A stretch of DNA of 18,384 nt from Verrucomicrobiota bacterium (GCA_018896395.1 JAHIMN010000290.1:1-18384), one strand, 5' to 3'. Counted from the stretch's first letter, positions 1 to 7,049 are shown. Notes: generated by a model not told the origin, from the sequence alone. Program-made: numbers and translations.

Positions 1-97
1 AGATTAAACACGAATATATAACTTTTTAATGATAATGGGATTAAGAATATAAAATCAGTGTTCAATCCGTGTTTCATCTGTGGCTAAATTTTGGGTT
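1..97. repeat. Partial inverted-repeat intergenic element cut by the window start
   Basis: The 112 bases before the first gene hold no ORF. Bases 1-15 (agattaaacacgaat) resemble the reverse complement of the stretch ending near base 92 (read on the minus strand: agatgaaacacggatt), about 12 of 15 positions. The interior is AT-rich. This is the same architecture as the better preserved elements at 1636-1789 and 11360-11450: related arms in opposite orientation around a unique core. The left end may lie outside the window, so its true size is unknown. Confidence 0.45.
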
Positions 98-112
98 GCG
101 GGCATAGCCGTA

Positions 113-664
113 TTAGAAATTATAATTAAGCCAGAGACCGTACTCCAACTCTTTCGGCCGGAAATTAACGATTTTATCCCACCTTTCCAGGACGTAATAT
201 ATATTGCCTTCCAGCGATAAATTCTTGCCCAGCGGAATGCAGAGTCCCAGCATCATTTGCCAGTAGAGGTCCAGCCAGTCGCCTTCACCCTTGTCGTCGC
301 GGATGTAACTGGTCAGAATGCCGAAGCCTCCGCGGAACATCTGGTCTTGGATAACGATGTTGGCCTGGGGTGTGATGACGTAATCGGTTTTGTTGGTATG
401 GGGCGCGTCCCGGGCGCCGGATACATCGGGCGAGAAATCAGCGCCCAATTTCAGGCCGACATGCTTTTCGGCAAAGGTATAGGCCACCTCGTAGGAGATA
501 TCGGCGTTACCGTAAGGCAGGTCGGTAAAGACGGTGTTTTCCGTGTGATAGCGGCCGCCCACGCTCAGGGAGTGCGGGCTTTCGGCAAGCGCCGGCCGGA
601 TCGCAAGCGCGAGGGCGATACCCAGGGCGGTGCGTGGCCATCGGTATTGGCAGGGGGTGTTCAT
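113..664 (-). CDS. Small outer-membrane beta-barrel protein, function unknown
   Basis: The product is 183 residues. An N-terminal signal peptide is visible: a basic stretch (QYRWPR), then a hydrophobic stretch ending ALA, with probable cleavage before ESPHSL near residue 27. The mature part (about 155 residues) alternates polar and hydrophobic residues, is rich in Y, W and G, and ends in NYNF. A terminal Phe is typical of proteins inserted in the outer membrane by the BAM machinery, and the length would suit an eight-stranded barrel. The ATG at 664 is supported by an AAAGGAA Shine-Dalgarno sequence at 671-677 on the minus strand. It starts 59 bp after the deacetylase stop on the same strand, so the two are probably co-transcribed. 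I do not recognise a specific family. A role in transport or envelope structure is inference. Confidence 0.75.
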   Translation of the reverse strand: MNTPCQYRWPRTALGIALALAIRPALAESPHSLSVGGRYHTENTVFTDLPYGNADISYEVAYTFAEKHVGLKLGADFSPDVSGARDAPHTNKTDYVITPQANIVIQDQMFRGGFGILTSYIRDDKGEGDWLDLYWQMMLGLCIPLGKNLSLEGNIYYVLERWDKIVNFRPKELEYGLWLNYNF

Positions 665-723
665 GGGTTATTCCTTTGGTTTTATTGAATGGGTGAGCGT
701 TGTGCTTCGTAAACAAATCAAAC

Positions 724-1605
724 TCAGAACTGCCGGGCCAGATCGCGGGCCGACAGAAAATCAGCCCCGCGTTCCTTCAGCCGCACCACCAGGCGGTCGA
801 GTTCCTTCGCCGCGACCTTTCCGCAGTTTTTTACGATAAACGGGTCCGGGCGCACGGACCCTTCCCCGAAGTGAATGAGGCCCTGCGGCATTTCATAAAA
901 TTCCCACGGGTGGAAATAAAAGCACAGGACCGCCGGCAGGCGCTTGCGCTCGTAGAACCGGAGCATGGCGTCGATGTGTGCCATGCTGGCCTCGGCGCCC
1001 TCCGTGCGGAAGAGCGGCCATTGGTCGCGGTCCCGTCCGTAAGGATCCTTGCTGGTAATGGTCATGTCGGCAAAATTAGGAATTTCCACGATGCGCATTC
1101 GGCCTTCCCGGGTCCAGTCCTTGCAGTTGGGATGGTAGGGGACCAGCCGCTTCTCATAAAAGTAGAGCGGGTAGGAAGCGTCAGCCACAAAGCCGAGGTC
1201 TTCCAGGGCGTTGACCATGCCGGTACTGCCCCACAGGCGCGGTGCGCGGAAGGACACGATCTGCTTGCCCAACGCCTGGCGGACCCATTGTGTGGCCACC
1301 TTGATGCGGTGATAACACTCCTCCGGCAACATGGGCTTGATGCCGGGAATGGAAAACAGCTCGTCGCCGATAGTTTCATGGTAGAGCGTGTGACAACCCA
1401 CCTCGTGGCCGGCGCGGTCCACCTGCTTGACAATCCGGGGATACCGGCGGGCGGCGTCCCCCGTGAAAAAGAACGTGGCGCTAATATCGTGCTTGGCGAG
1501 GACATCCAGAATGCGCGGCGTACCGTGAACGAGCCCCTCGTAAAAGGGAGTCCAGCTCCCGATATCCGTTTCCATATCGAACCCAAAAACGACGCGAGGA
1601 TGCAT
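724..1605 (-). CDS. NodB-type polysaccharide deacetylase
   Basis: This is a predicted metal-dependent carbohydrate esterase 4 (PF01522-like) that removes N- or O-acetyl groups from a polysaccharide. Family motifs appear in order: FGFDMETD (the catalytic-base/metal Asp motif in variant form), GCHTLYH (the HxxxH metal ligands), FRAPRLWG (the RxP motif), and FYFHPWEF (C-terminal His motif). FHPWE resembles deacetylases associated with exopolysaccharide clusters. An in-frame TTG lies at 1629, but the ATG at 1605 is preferred because CAAGGT (1612-1617, minus strand) sits at Shine-Dalgarno distance. That gives 293 residues. No signal peptide is visible, so it probably acts on a cytoplasmic or lipid-linked substrate. 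The small outer-membrane protein follows 59 bp downstream. The substrate cannot be read from sequence; family confidence is high. Confidence 0.88.
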   Translation of the reverse strand: MHPRVVFGFDMETDIGSWTPFYEGLVHGTPRILDVLAKHDISATFFFTGDAARRYPRIVKQVDRAGHEVGCHTLYHETIGDELFSIPGIKPMLPEECYHRIKVATQWVRQALGKQIVSFRAPRLWGSTGMVNALEDLGFVADASYPLYFYEKRLVPYHPNCKDWTREGRMRIVEIPNFADMTITSKDPYGRDRDQWPLFRTEGAEASMAHIDAMLRFYERKRLPAVLCFYFHPWEFYEMPQGLIHFGEGSVRPDPFIVKNCGKVAAKELDRLVVRLKERGADFLSARDLARQF

Positions 1606-1635
1606 GGGAATACCTTGAAAATTAGGCAACTACTC

Positions 1636-1789
1636 ACCACGGATTTCACTGACCTGCCCGCAGTGCTACAGCGTTGCAGGCGGGTGGCACGGATACCCGC
1701 CTGCGCCTGGCTTCGGCGGGCAGGGAGGAGAACGTTTTGTTTTCTCACTCGTTTTGCGCGATTCCATCTTCATCCGCGTAATCCGTGGT
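1636..1789. repeat. Intergenic inverted-repeat element with nested hairpins
   Basis: The gap between the deacetylase start and the M24 gene stop is almost filled by this element. Its ends are a perfect 10-bp inverted repeat, accacggatt at 1636-1645 and aatccgtggt at 1780-1789. Inside is a second symmetric unit: cctgcccgc (1653-1661) pairs with gcgggcagg (1716-1724). Nested within that, gcaggcgggt (1676-1685) pairs with acccgcctgc (1695-1704) around a 9-nt loop. No ORF of its own is credible. The inner GC-rich word recurs in other forms at 5465-5538 and 18038-18068. Confidence 0.8.
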
Positions 1790-1801
1790 TGTCTTTTCTT
1801 T

Positions 1802-2965
1802 CTATTTGATTTCAACGATCTTGCGGAAACGCTTGGAGAATTCCTCGACGCCTGTTTTTGTGATGCGCGCACCAGTCTCCCAACGCAGGCCGTATTGTCG
1901 GCCATACAGGAAAGTATCCACCTGGAAGGTCATGTTTTCAAGCAGGGGATACGTGGAGGTGGTTTCCATCCAGGGCCGTTCCACTTCGTGCATGCCCAGC
2001 CCGTGGCATGGGCCGTACAAGACGTACTCACCATAGCCGCGCCCCTTGACATAGTCAAAGAAATTTTTGGCTACCTGGCCGGCCGATATGCCGGCTTTCA
2101 TCCATTCCATGGTCTTCAGGTGCGCTTCCAGGCCGAAGGATACCAGGTCGCGCATCTTGGCCGGCATCTTGCCCATGCAGATAGGCAGTCCCACGCTGGG
2201 CGAATAACCGCCCACACGCGCGCCGATGTTAAGCTGAACAAGGTCGCCCTTCTTGATTACCCGGTGGCCGGGCCGTCCAATGGCGTGCGAGCTGTTTATC
2301 CCGGCCAGCACGTAGGTCGGGTGCGCCTCGTATTCCGCGCCATGCCGGTAAAAAGCTTCCTGCGCGATCCCCACCACCTGGAGCTCGGTCATGCCCGGCT
2401 TGATGCGTTTCAGGACCGCGTCCATGGCCAGTTCCGAAACCCGGAAGGCTTCCCGCAGGATGGCGATCTCCGGCTTGCTCTTGATCATGCGCATCTGGTA
2501 AAGGAGATCGTCGGCCTTGACGATTTCCGCGGCCGGCAGGGCTGCGCGCACGGCGTCGAAAACACTGACGGACATGGCGGTGTAACCGCCAATACCCAGC
2601 TTTTTCACACCGCGGCCGCCGTTGGCGGAAGTAAAAACTTCCTTAAAACTGTCGAGCGGAATATTCGGGTAATCCGGCTCGGCGGCTTCGCGGTAGTACA
2701 GGATTTTTTTAATGGCGGGAATCACGCTATGGTCGCGGGCAAAGGTTGCGCTTTCCGGCCCGATGAGCAGGGTCGGTGCGCCTTCGGCGGGGATGAACAC
2801 GCCCGCGCTTTCGAAAATCGGCCAGTAGTCCGAGAAATAACGGACGTTGGCGAACTCAGCCTCGTCGCTGTGGGCCAGCAGGCCGTCCAAGCCGCGCGCC
2901 TTCATCAGGCGCTGGGCTTCCGCCTGGCGGCGTTGGAATTCCGGTAACGGGATTTTAACAGCCAT
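1802..2965 (-). CDS. M24 family (creatinase/Xaa-Pro peptidase fold) protein with altered metal ligands
   Basis: The product is 387 residues with the two-domain layout of the M24B group: an N-terminal creatinase-like domain (about 1-155) and a C-terminal pita-bread domain (about 165-387). The motif carrying the two metal-binding Asp residues in peptidases reads VQLNIGA...GGYSPSVG here, so the ligand positions are Asn246 and Ser257. The His motif is kept (GPCHGLGMHE, His321 and His326). The first Glu ligand is Asp350 (QVDTFLYG), and the last is kept as Glu363 (RWETGARIT). Creatinase is a known metal-free member of this fold, so the protein may be a hydrolase of a small amidino or peptide compound, or a pseudo-peptidase. 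The ATG at 2965 is chosen over an upstream in-frame ATG (2998) because of an excellent AAGGAGGA Shine-Dalgarno at 2970-2977. It lies 108 bp downstream of the nagB-like gene with a likely promoter of its own. Confidence 0.82.
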   Translation of the reverse strand: MAVKIPLPEFQRRQAEAQRLMKARGLDGLLAHSDEAEFANVRYFSDYWPIFESAGVFIPAEGAPTLLIGPESATFARDHSVIPAIKKILYYREAAEPDYPNIPLDSFKEVFTSANGGRGVKKLGIGGYTAMSVSVFDAVRAALPAAEIVKADDLLYQMRMIKSKPEIAILREAFRVSELAMDAVLKRIKPGMTELQVVGIAQEAFYRHGAEYEAHPTYVLAGINSSHAIGRPGHRVIKKGDLVQLNIGARVGGYSPSVGLPICMGKMPAKMRDLVSFGLEAHLKTMEWMKAGISAGQVAKNFFDYVKGRGYGEYVLYGPCHGLGMHEVERPWMETTSTYPLLENMTFQVDTFLYGRQYGLRWETGARITKTGVEEFSKRFRKIVEIK

Positions 2966-2969
2966 TGTC

Positions 2970-2977
2970 TCCTCCTT
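2970..2977 (-). promoter_or_regulatory. Strong Shine-Dalgarno of the M24 gene
   Basis: On the minus strand AAGGAGGA lies 4 nt before the ATG at 2965. It is among the strongest ribosome-binding sites in the window and fixes the start, making the upstream ATG at 2998 unlikely. Confidence 0.85.
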
Positions 2978-3031
2978 GATGTGGGGGCGATTCCACAATG
3001 GTTAATAATCGGGCCAATAAAAACGGAGAAT

Positions 3032-3059
3032 AGTATAAACGCTGTCTGGTGCAAGGCAA
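3032..3059 (-). promoter_or_regulatory. Candidate sigma-70 promoter for the M24 gene
   Basis: On the minus strand a -35-like TTGCCT (plus 3054-3059) and a -10-like TATACT (plus 3032-3037) are separated by 16 bp. This predicts a 5' leader of roughly 60 nt before the start at 2965. The prediction is from consensus only; the -10 matches 5 of 6 and the -35 matches 4 of 6. Confidence 0.45.
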
Positions 3060-3073
3060 GCAATGAATAACGA

Positions 3074-3859
3074 TCAGCGGAATTCCGCCCACTCCGGTTC
3101 GTTCTGGAAAATAAAGCGATAATAATCCTTGCCTTCGAGCCGCGCGGCGGCTTCCTCGTCAACCACAACGGTGCAGTGCGGGTGCAATTGCAGGGCGGAG
3201 GCGGACACCATGGCGGTGATCGGGCCTTCGACGGCCTTGGCGAGGATGTCGGCCTTGGTCGTTCCGGTGGCCAGCAGAACACAGCGTTTGCTGTTCAGGA
3301 TCGTGCCCACTCCCATCGTGAGCGCCCGTCGGGGCATGCACTCTTGGTCGCCGAAGAGCGGGCCGTTGTCGGCCACCGTTTGGGGCGTCAGTGTCTTGGC
3401 CCGCGTGCGCGAACGCAGGGCGGAGAGCGGTTCATTGAAGCCGATGTGCCCGTCGTGGCCGATGCCCAATAATTGAAAATCAATGCCGCCGGCTTGCTGG
3501 ATGGCATGTTCGTATCGGGTGCAGGCCGCATCCAAGTCGTCCGCCATGCCGTCCGGCAGGTGCGTGTTGCGCCGTTCAATATTGACCTTGGAAAACAGGT
3601 GGTGGTCCATATAAAACCGGTAGGAATGATTGTCCTCCGGCCTCAGGCCCACGTATTCATCCAGATTGAACGTCCGGCAACGCGCGAAGTCGAGACCTTC
3701 CTGTTTATGCATGTCCGCCAGCAAGGCATAAACCTGTTCCATGGTCCGACCGGTGGCCAGGCCGAGCACGAGCAGCGGGTTCTGACGCAGGGCCTTGGCG
3801 ATCAGGCGCGCGACCAGCCGCGTGGCCGCCGCGGTAGAGGGTTGAATAATGACTTCCAT
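3074..3859 (-). CDS. nagB: Glucosamine-6-phosphate deaminase-like protein (NagB family)
   Basis: This is predicted to convert glucosamine 6-phosphate to fructose 6-phosphate and ammonia in the cytoplasm. The 261 residues match the usual length of about 260-270. Motifs: the phosphate-binding loop GLATGRTMEQVY (33-44), FNLDEYVGL with Asp67/Glu68 (corresponding to Asp72/Glu73 of E. coli NagB), and GIGHDGHIGFNEP with Asp136, His138 and Glu143 (corresponding to Asp141, His143 and Glu148). The constant offset of five supports full conservation of the active site. The ATG at 3859 gives an N-terminus that fits the family; no strong Shine-Dalgarno is seen. It reads the same way as the upstream Gfo/Idh and aminotransferase genes but is separated from them by a repeat-bounded gap. 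A related sugar-phosphate isomerase/lactonase of the same superfamily is less likely given the motifs. Confidence 0.9.
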   Translation of the reverse strand: MEVIIQPSTAAATRLVARLIAKALRQNPLLVLGLATGRTMEQVYALLADMHKQEGLDFARCRTFNLDEYVGLRPEDNHSYRFYMDHHLFSKVNIERRNTHLPDGMADDLDAACTRYEHAIQQAGGIDFQLLGIGHDGHIGFNEPLSALRSRTRAKTLTPQTVADNGPLFGDQECMPRRALTMGVGTILNSKRCVLLATGTTKADILAKAVEGPITAMVSASALQLHPHCTVVVDEEAAARLEGKDYYRFIFQNEPEWAEFR

Positions 3860-3875
3860 GGAGTAACTACTCTGG

Positions 3876-3896
3876 TGTTCAGTGTTCGGTGTTCGG
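3876..3896. repeat. Heptamer tandem array, three units (tgttcag/tgttcgg)
   Basis: There are three consecutive 7-bp units, tgttcag once and tgttcgg twice, ending the gap just upstream of the nagB start codon. In reverse complement they match the gaacacc/gaaccct units at 4067-4101, so the two arrays form inverted arms around the 3897-4066 core. Confidence 0.85.
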
Positions 3897-3940
3897 AACC
3901 GGAAGAATCAGGTTGCCGACGCAAACGTTTTTTCCTGCTG

Positions 3941-3962
3941 TCCCGACTCTGTGAGGTCGGGA
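3941..3962. repeat. Intergenic hairpin (tcccgac stem)
   Basis: tcccgac (3941-3947) and gtcggga (3956-3962) form a 7-bp perfect stem with an 8-nt loop. It has no T-run after it on either strand, so it does not look like a rho-independent terminator. It lies in the core between two inverted heptamer arrays. Confidence 0.55.
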
Positions 3963-4023
3963 TCTCAAACAATTGAAATACAAAATGTTGCGACACGTTT
4001 AATCAAGCGGGATTACTGGATTT

Positions 4024-4101
4024 CAACCCTGAACCCTGGTCGCCTATGGCGCCGCCTTTGGCGGGTAAACCCTGAACCCCGAACCCTGAACACCGAACAC
4101 C
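4024..4101. repeat. Heptamer tandem array (gaaccct/gaacacc) with two small hairpins
   Basis: Two units (caaccct, gaaccct) at 4024-4037 are followed by the mini-hairpins cgcc-tat-ggcg (4041-4051) and ccgcc-ttt-ggcgg (4052-4064). Five exact 7-bp units come next at 4067-4101: aaaccct, gaacccc, gaaccct, gaacacc, gaacacc. The array ends 5 bp from the stop codon of the oxidoreductase gene. The period stays at seven although the unit drifts in sequence. Confidence 0.88.
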
Positions 4102-4106
4102 TTGTG

Positions 4107-5174
4107 TTAGCCATATTCCTTGGCGTTCTGAGGAAGGCCCAGGATTACTTGCTTGGCGGGGAGCTTCGTCCGTAATTGCGTCAGTTCATCCGCGCCGGCA
4201 GTCAGCGGCAAGGCGACCTGGCCGCCTTCGATAACGGACCGGCAAAGCGCCATCATAATTTCAAATCCTTTGTAGGCGCTGGCAAAATGACAGGGATGAA
4301 CCTTGCGGTCGTCGTCAAGCCAGTCGGCCATCTGCTGGACATACGGCGGCATGTCGAGGTCGTAATTCATGCAACCGGGGCCCGATTGCGCGCCGTTCTT
4401 TGTGACGGCGCGCCAGCCGCCGCCGGTAAGCACTTCCGCGAATCCCTCCGTGCCCTGGGCGCCCATGCGGCATTTGCGCCACCAGTAATCCACTTCCGGC
4501 ACGTCCGGCGCGCCGGCGCCGCATTCCACGATGCCGCGGACGCCGTTGGCAAAATGAATGAACCCGGCGATATAATCCGGCGACGGATGCGCATCGGCCA
4601 ATTTGCCACGCCCGGCGGCTTGCGCCATGACCCATTCGGCGTCCGCGTTGCCGTTAAACCAGCGCAGGTAATCAATCAGATGACTCAGCATGTGCGTCAT
4701 CCAGCCGGTCGCGGTGCCGTAAACCGTATGCACACGGCCCAAAGCGCCGCCGGCAATAATTTCGTTCACCTTCTGATAATGAACGCCATAGCGATGCTGG
4801 TGGCTGACCACGGCCTTGATGCCCGCCGTGTCCAGCGCCTTTTTAATTTCCATTCCCTCCGCGCTGGTAAGCGCCAACGGTTTCTCGAATGCGATCAGCC
4901 GGGCGCCGCTCTCGATTCCCAACCGGATCATGTCCCGGCGCAGATTGGGTAGCGTGCAGAAGCAAAACAGGTCCAGCTTTGCGCTCCGGATCATAGCCCG
5001 GGCGTCGGTGAATACGGGCGGCGAGCCTAATTTAGCCGCGGCTGTCGCGAGGCGCGCCGGGTCCAAGTCACAAATGCCCACAAGCTCAAAGCGGCTATTC
5101 GCTTTGAAAGTGACTGCATGGTGCAGGCCGCGTTTGCCCATACCGACGATACCAACACGATAAGGGGCCTTCAT
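4107..5174 (-). CDS. Gfo/Idh/MocA family NAD(P)-dependent oxidoreductase
   Basis: This is a predicted cytoplasmic sugar or inositol dehydrogenase of 355 residues. The N-terminal Rossmann fold shows GIVGMGKRGLHHA (8-20) and an acidic VGICDLDP segment after strand 2, suggesting NAD preference. EKPLAL at 97-102 carries the family Lys98. The C-terminal half shows HMLSHLIDYLRWF with His165 and Asp168, matching the catalytic H...D motif. The start at 5174 is chosen because GGGAGGT (plus 5179-5185) is a strong Shine-Dalgarno. The reading frame open upstream to 5303 is repeat-rich leader and lacks family similarity. It follows the aminotransferase on the same strand after about 375 bp of repeats. Such pairs occur in amino-sugar synthesis (oxidise to a keto sugar, then aminate), but a catabolic dehydrogenase is equally possible. 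Confidence 0.88.
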   Translation of the reverse strand: MKAPYRVGIVGMGKRGLHHAVTFKANSRFELVGICDLDPARLATAAAKLGSPPVFTDARAMIRSAKLDLFCFCTLPNLRRDMIRLGIESGARLIAFEKPLALTSAEGMEIKKALDTAGIKAVVSHQHRYGVHYQKVNEIIAGGALGRVHTVYGTATGWMTHMLSHLIDYLRWFNGNADAEWVMAQAAGRGKLADAHPSPDYIAGFIHFANGVRGIVECGAGAPDVPEVDYWWRKCRMGAQGTEGFAEVLTGGGWRAVTKNGAQSGPGCMNYDLDMPPYVQQMADWLDDDRKVHPCHFASAYKGFEIMMALCRSVIEGGQVALPLTAGADELTQLRTKLPAKQVILGLPQNAKEYG

Positions 5175-5548
5175 GATTACCTCCCAAATTTGCTGTCTCT
5201 CTCCGGGCAGTGTGATCGAATTCGGTTCAAAAAAAACGGCGGCGATCTTAGACCGCCTGCGGGCTTCCCGCGCTTGCGCATACAGAAGTATGGCGCTGCG
5301 CACGGCGCGCCCACATTCGGCCCAAGCCCTGTCCCGCTCTTAAGCGGGATTGCCTTGTTTTTTCGAAGTCCGCTCCGCGGACATCCGAATTCGACACACG
5401 GTGTCAACGCTGACGCGGGAATCAACGGTTTCTGGTTCTCCTGCCGTCTTTTCCGGTCTGTCGTCCCTGCTTCGCCAAGGCTTCGCAGGGCAAGCTGTCG
5501 TCCGGCGCCTGCCCTCCGTAGCGCTGGGCGAAGGAGGGTCCGTCTTGT
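5175..5548. repeat. Repeat-patchwork gap between aminotransferase and oxidoreductase genes
   Basis: These 374 bp contain no credible gene. They hold four small inverted repeats. tcccgct/agcggga (5332-5349, 4-nt loop) is followed on the plus strand by a T-rich stretch to about 5362. gtccgc/gcggac (5368-5382) has a 3-nt loop. ccctgc/gcaggg (5465-5490) encloses the word ttcgccaaggcttc. ccctcc/ggaggg (5512-5538) lies just beyond the aminotransferase stop. The gtctgtcgtcc-type word occurs near 5456-5466 and again near 5495-5503, matching the heptamers at 9685-9712 and 18012-18039. On the minus strand these hairpins would form in the mRNA linking the two genes, possibly affecting read-through. Confidence 0.7.
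5179..5185 (-). promoter_or_regulatory. Shine-Dalgarno of the Gfo/Idh gene
   Basis: On the minus strand GGGAGGT lies about 4 nt before the ATG at 5174. It decides between this start and an upstream in-frame ATG at 5303. Confidence 0.75.
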
Positions 5549-6670
5549 TCAGGCGCGGGCGTCCCACTCCAGGACTTTGGCGACAACATAATCGGCTTCT
5601 TCCGCCGTCAATTCCGGGTACATGGGCAGTGACACACACGTAGCGGCGTTCCACTCGGCATTGGGAATCGGGCCGACGATGCGCGCGCCCTTGCCCCAGG
5701 GATAGCCTGCCTGCTGGTGGATGGCAATCGGGTAGTGGCACTTGGCGTCAATCCCATTGTCCTGGAGGAATTTGATAAGGATGTCCCGATCCCCGGCCTT
5801 CTTGGTTTCAATGACATACAGGTGATAGACATGACGGTAACCGGGAATTTCGTAAGGAAGCGTGAACTGCCTGGCATTACGCAGGCCGGCCGTATAGCGG
5901 GCGGCTAATTGACGCCGAACATCGTTCCCGGCGTTGATGGCCTTGAGTTTGGCGCTCAGAATCCCGGCATGCAGGTCATCCAACCGGCTGTTAAACCCAG
6001 GACTGTGGCATGAGCGTTTTGCGGAGCCGTGATTGCGCAAAATGCGGACTTGCCGGTCAATGTCCTCGCGGTTGGTCATGATGGCGCCGCCGTCGCCGAA
6101 CGTTCCCAGGTTTTTCTGGATGATAAAGCTGGTGCAGACAGCATCACTGAGTTGGCCGATTTTAAAGCCCTGGCCGGCGGCACCGAAGGCCTGGGCGTTG
6201 TCCTCGACGACCAGCAGGTGGTGCTTGTCGGCGATCTTACGAATGGCCGGCATGTCCGCGCATTGGCCGTACAAATGCACGGGAATAATGGCCTTGGTCC
6301 GGGGCGTAATGGCTGCCTCAATTTTCGAGGGATCAATGCATTTCGTCCGCGGATCGCAATCCACGAACACACAGGTGGCGCCGGCAATCCAGATGGCTTC
6401 CGCCGTGGCAAAAAAAGTGTTCGGATGCGTAATACATTCGTCGCCTGGCCCGATGCCCAGGGCCATGAACGTCAGCCACAGAGCATCCGTGCCGTTGCCG
6501 ACGCCAACAGCGTGCTTCGTGCCGGCGTATTGCTCCAGTTTGCTCTCAAAGCGCTTCAACATGGGGCCCATGACATATTCGCCGCTTTCCAGCACGGCTT
6601 GGATATTGGCGTTAATTTCTTTCTTAAGGTTATGATACTGCCGCACGTGTCCGTAAAACCCGACTTTCAT
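5549..6670 (-). CDS. DegT/DnrJ/EryC1 family PLP-dependent sugar aminotransferase
   Basis: The product is 373 residues, the usual length for this fold type I aminotransferase family that aminates nucleotide-linked keto sugars. GNGTDALWL (58-66) is the phosphate-cup segment, VVEDNAQAFGA carries Asp157 and Gln160 near the pyridine ring, and SFIIQKNLGTFGDGGA carries Lys186, the expected Schiff-base lysine. NSRLDDLHAGIL and GIDAKCHYPIAIHQQ are typical later motifs. The ATG at 6670 follows a GGAAAGGA Shine-Dalgarno (plus 6677-6684). The gene begins the leftward gene set and faces gcvT across a divergent spacer. With the Gfo/Idh protein it could form the oxidise-then-aminate pair seen in amino-sugar pathways such as the WlbA/WlbC type. 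The substrate is unknown. Confidence 0.92.
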   Translation of the reverse strand: MKVGFYGHVRQYHNLKKEINANIQAVLESGEYVMGPMLKRFESKLEQYAGTKHAVGVGNGTDALWLTFMALGIGPGDECITHPNTFFATAEAIWIAGATCVFVDCDPRTKCIDPSKIEAAITPRTKAIIPVHLYGQCADMPAIRKIADKHHLLVVEDNAQAFGAAGQGFKIGQLSDAVCTSFIIQKNLGTFGDGGAIMTNREDIDRQVRILRNHGSAKRSCHSPGFNSRLDDLHAGILSAKLKAINAGNDVRRQLAARYTAGLRNARQFTLPYEIPGYRHVYHLYVIETKKAGDRDILIKFLQDNGIDAKCHYPIAIHQQAGYPWGKGARIVGPIPNAEWNAATCVSLPMYPELTAEEADYVVAKVLEWDARA

Positions 6671-6703
6671 GGCAAATCCTTTCCGTATGTGTTAATGGGC
6701 ATG

Positions 6704-6745
6704 GTTCAACGGTTCAGCGGTTCAGCGGTTCACGGTTCAACGGTT
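6704..6745. repeat. Octamer tandem array (gttcaacg/gttcagcg)
   Basis: Units gttcaacg, gttcagcg (twice), gttcacg (one base short) and gttcaacg are followed by a partial unit. The same word occurs in the opposite orientation at 6933-6967 and again before the giant gene at 11547-11574. Confidence 0.88.
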
Positions 6746-6746
6746 G

Positions 6747-6769
6747 TAGATTCTACTTCGTAGAATCTA
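6747..6769. repeat. Perfect 10-bp hairpin with TTC loop
   Basis: tagattctac (6747-6756) and gtagaatcta (6760-6769) form a perfect stem around a 3-base loop, directly after the octamer array. It is AT-rich, lies in a divergent spacer upstream of both flanking genes, and has no clear T-run, so termination is not an obvious role. Confidence 0.75.
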
Positions 6770-6794
6770 TTCATTTTATGTTGAACATTTGTTT

Positions 6795-6872
6795 TGTCAT
6801 CCTGAGCGGAGCGAAGGATCTATGCCATATTGTTAACCTCGCCTGAGATTCCTCGCTCCGCTCGGAATGACA
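6795..6872. repeat. 78-bp imperfect inverted-repeat element
   Basis: The left arm (6795-6821) contains gagcggagcgaaggatct. The right arm (6845-6872), read on the minus strand, contains gagcggagcgaggaatct. Both begin tgtcat, so the arms pair over about 27 bp with few mismatches around a core of roughly 23 bp. The size and symmetry resemble a MITE-like non-autonomous element, but no target-site duplication is certain and no transposase is present. A minus-strand ORF over it is a by-product of the repeat. Confidence 0.82.
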
Positions 6873-6932
6873 TACTGCATATAGTCATAAAAATTTCAAA
6901 TATGTTTGGCCGAATTTTCCTGGCGAATTTTT

Positions 6933-6967
6933 CAACCGTGAACTTCCCAACCGTGAACCGTTGAACC
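6933..6967. repeat. Mixed 7/8-bp tandem array, inverted partner of 6704-6745
   Basis: Units caaccgt, gaacttcc, caaccgt and gaaccgtt plus a partial gaacc. They are the reverse complement of the gttcaacg word at 6704-6745. The two arrays therefore bracket the hairpin and inverted-repeat element in the divergent spacer. Confidence 0.8.
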
Positions 6968-7049
6968 ATACCATAATGTCCTTTTCCTCCGGGCGCAAGT
7001 GTTTTCGATTGTAATGGTAATGCCCGTTGTTTTCGATCGTGCATTTTGT

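Noticed and set aside
3876..4101. CRISPR array
   Set aside because: The units are 7-8 bp, contiguous and without unique spacers. No cas gene is present.
5332..5362. Rho-independent terminator on the plus strand
   Set aside because: A 7-bp stem precedes a T-rich run, but the run starts several bases after the stem and no plus-strand gene lies upstream. It is treated as one of the repeat hairpins.
5118..5741. Several 80-157 codon ORFs in the 5175-5548 gap
   Set aside because: They overlap real genes at one end and translate hairpin words at the other. Codon use and composition show no coding signal.
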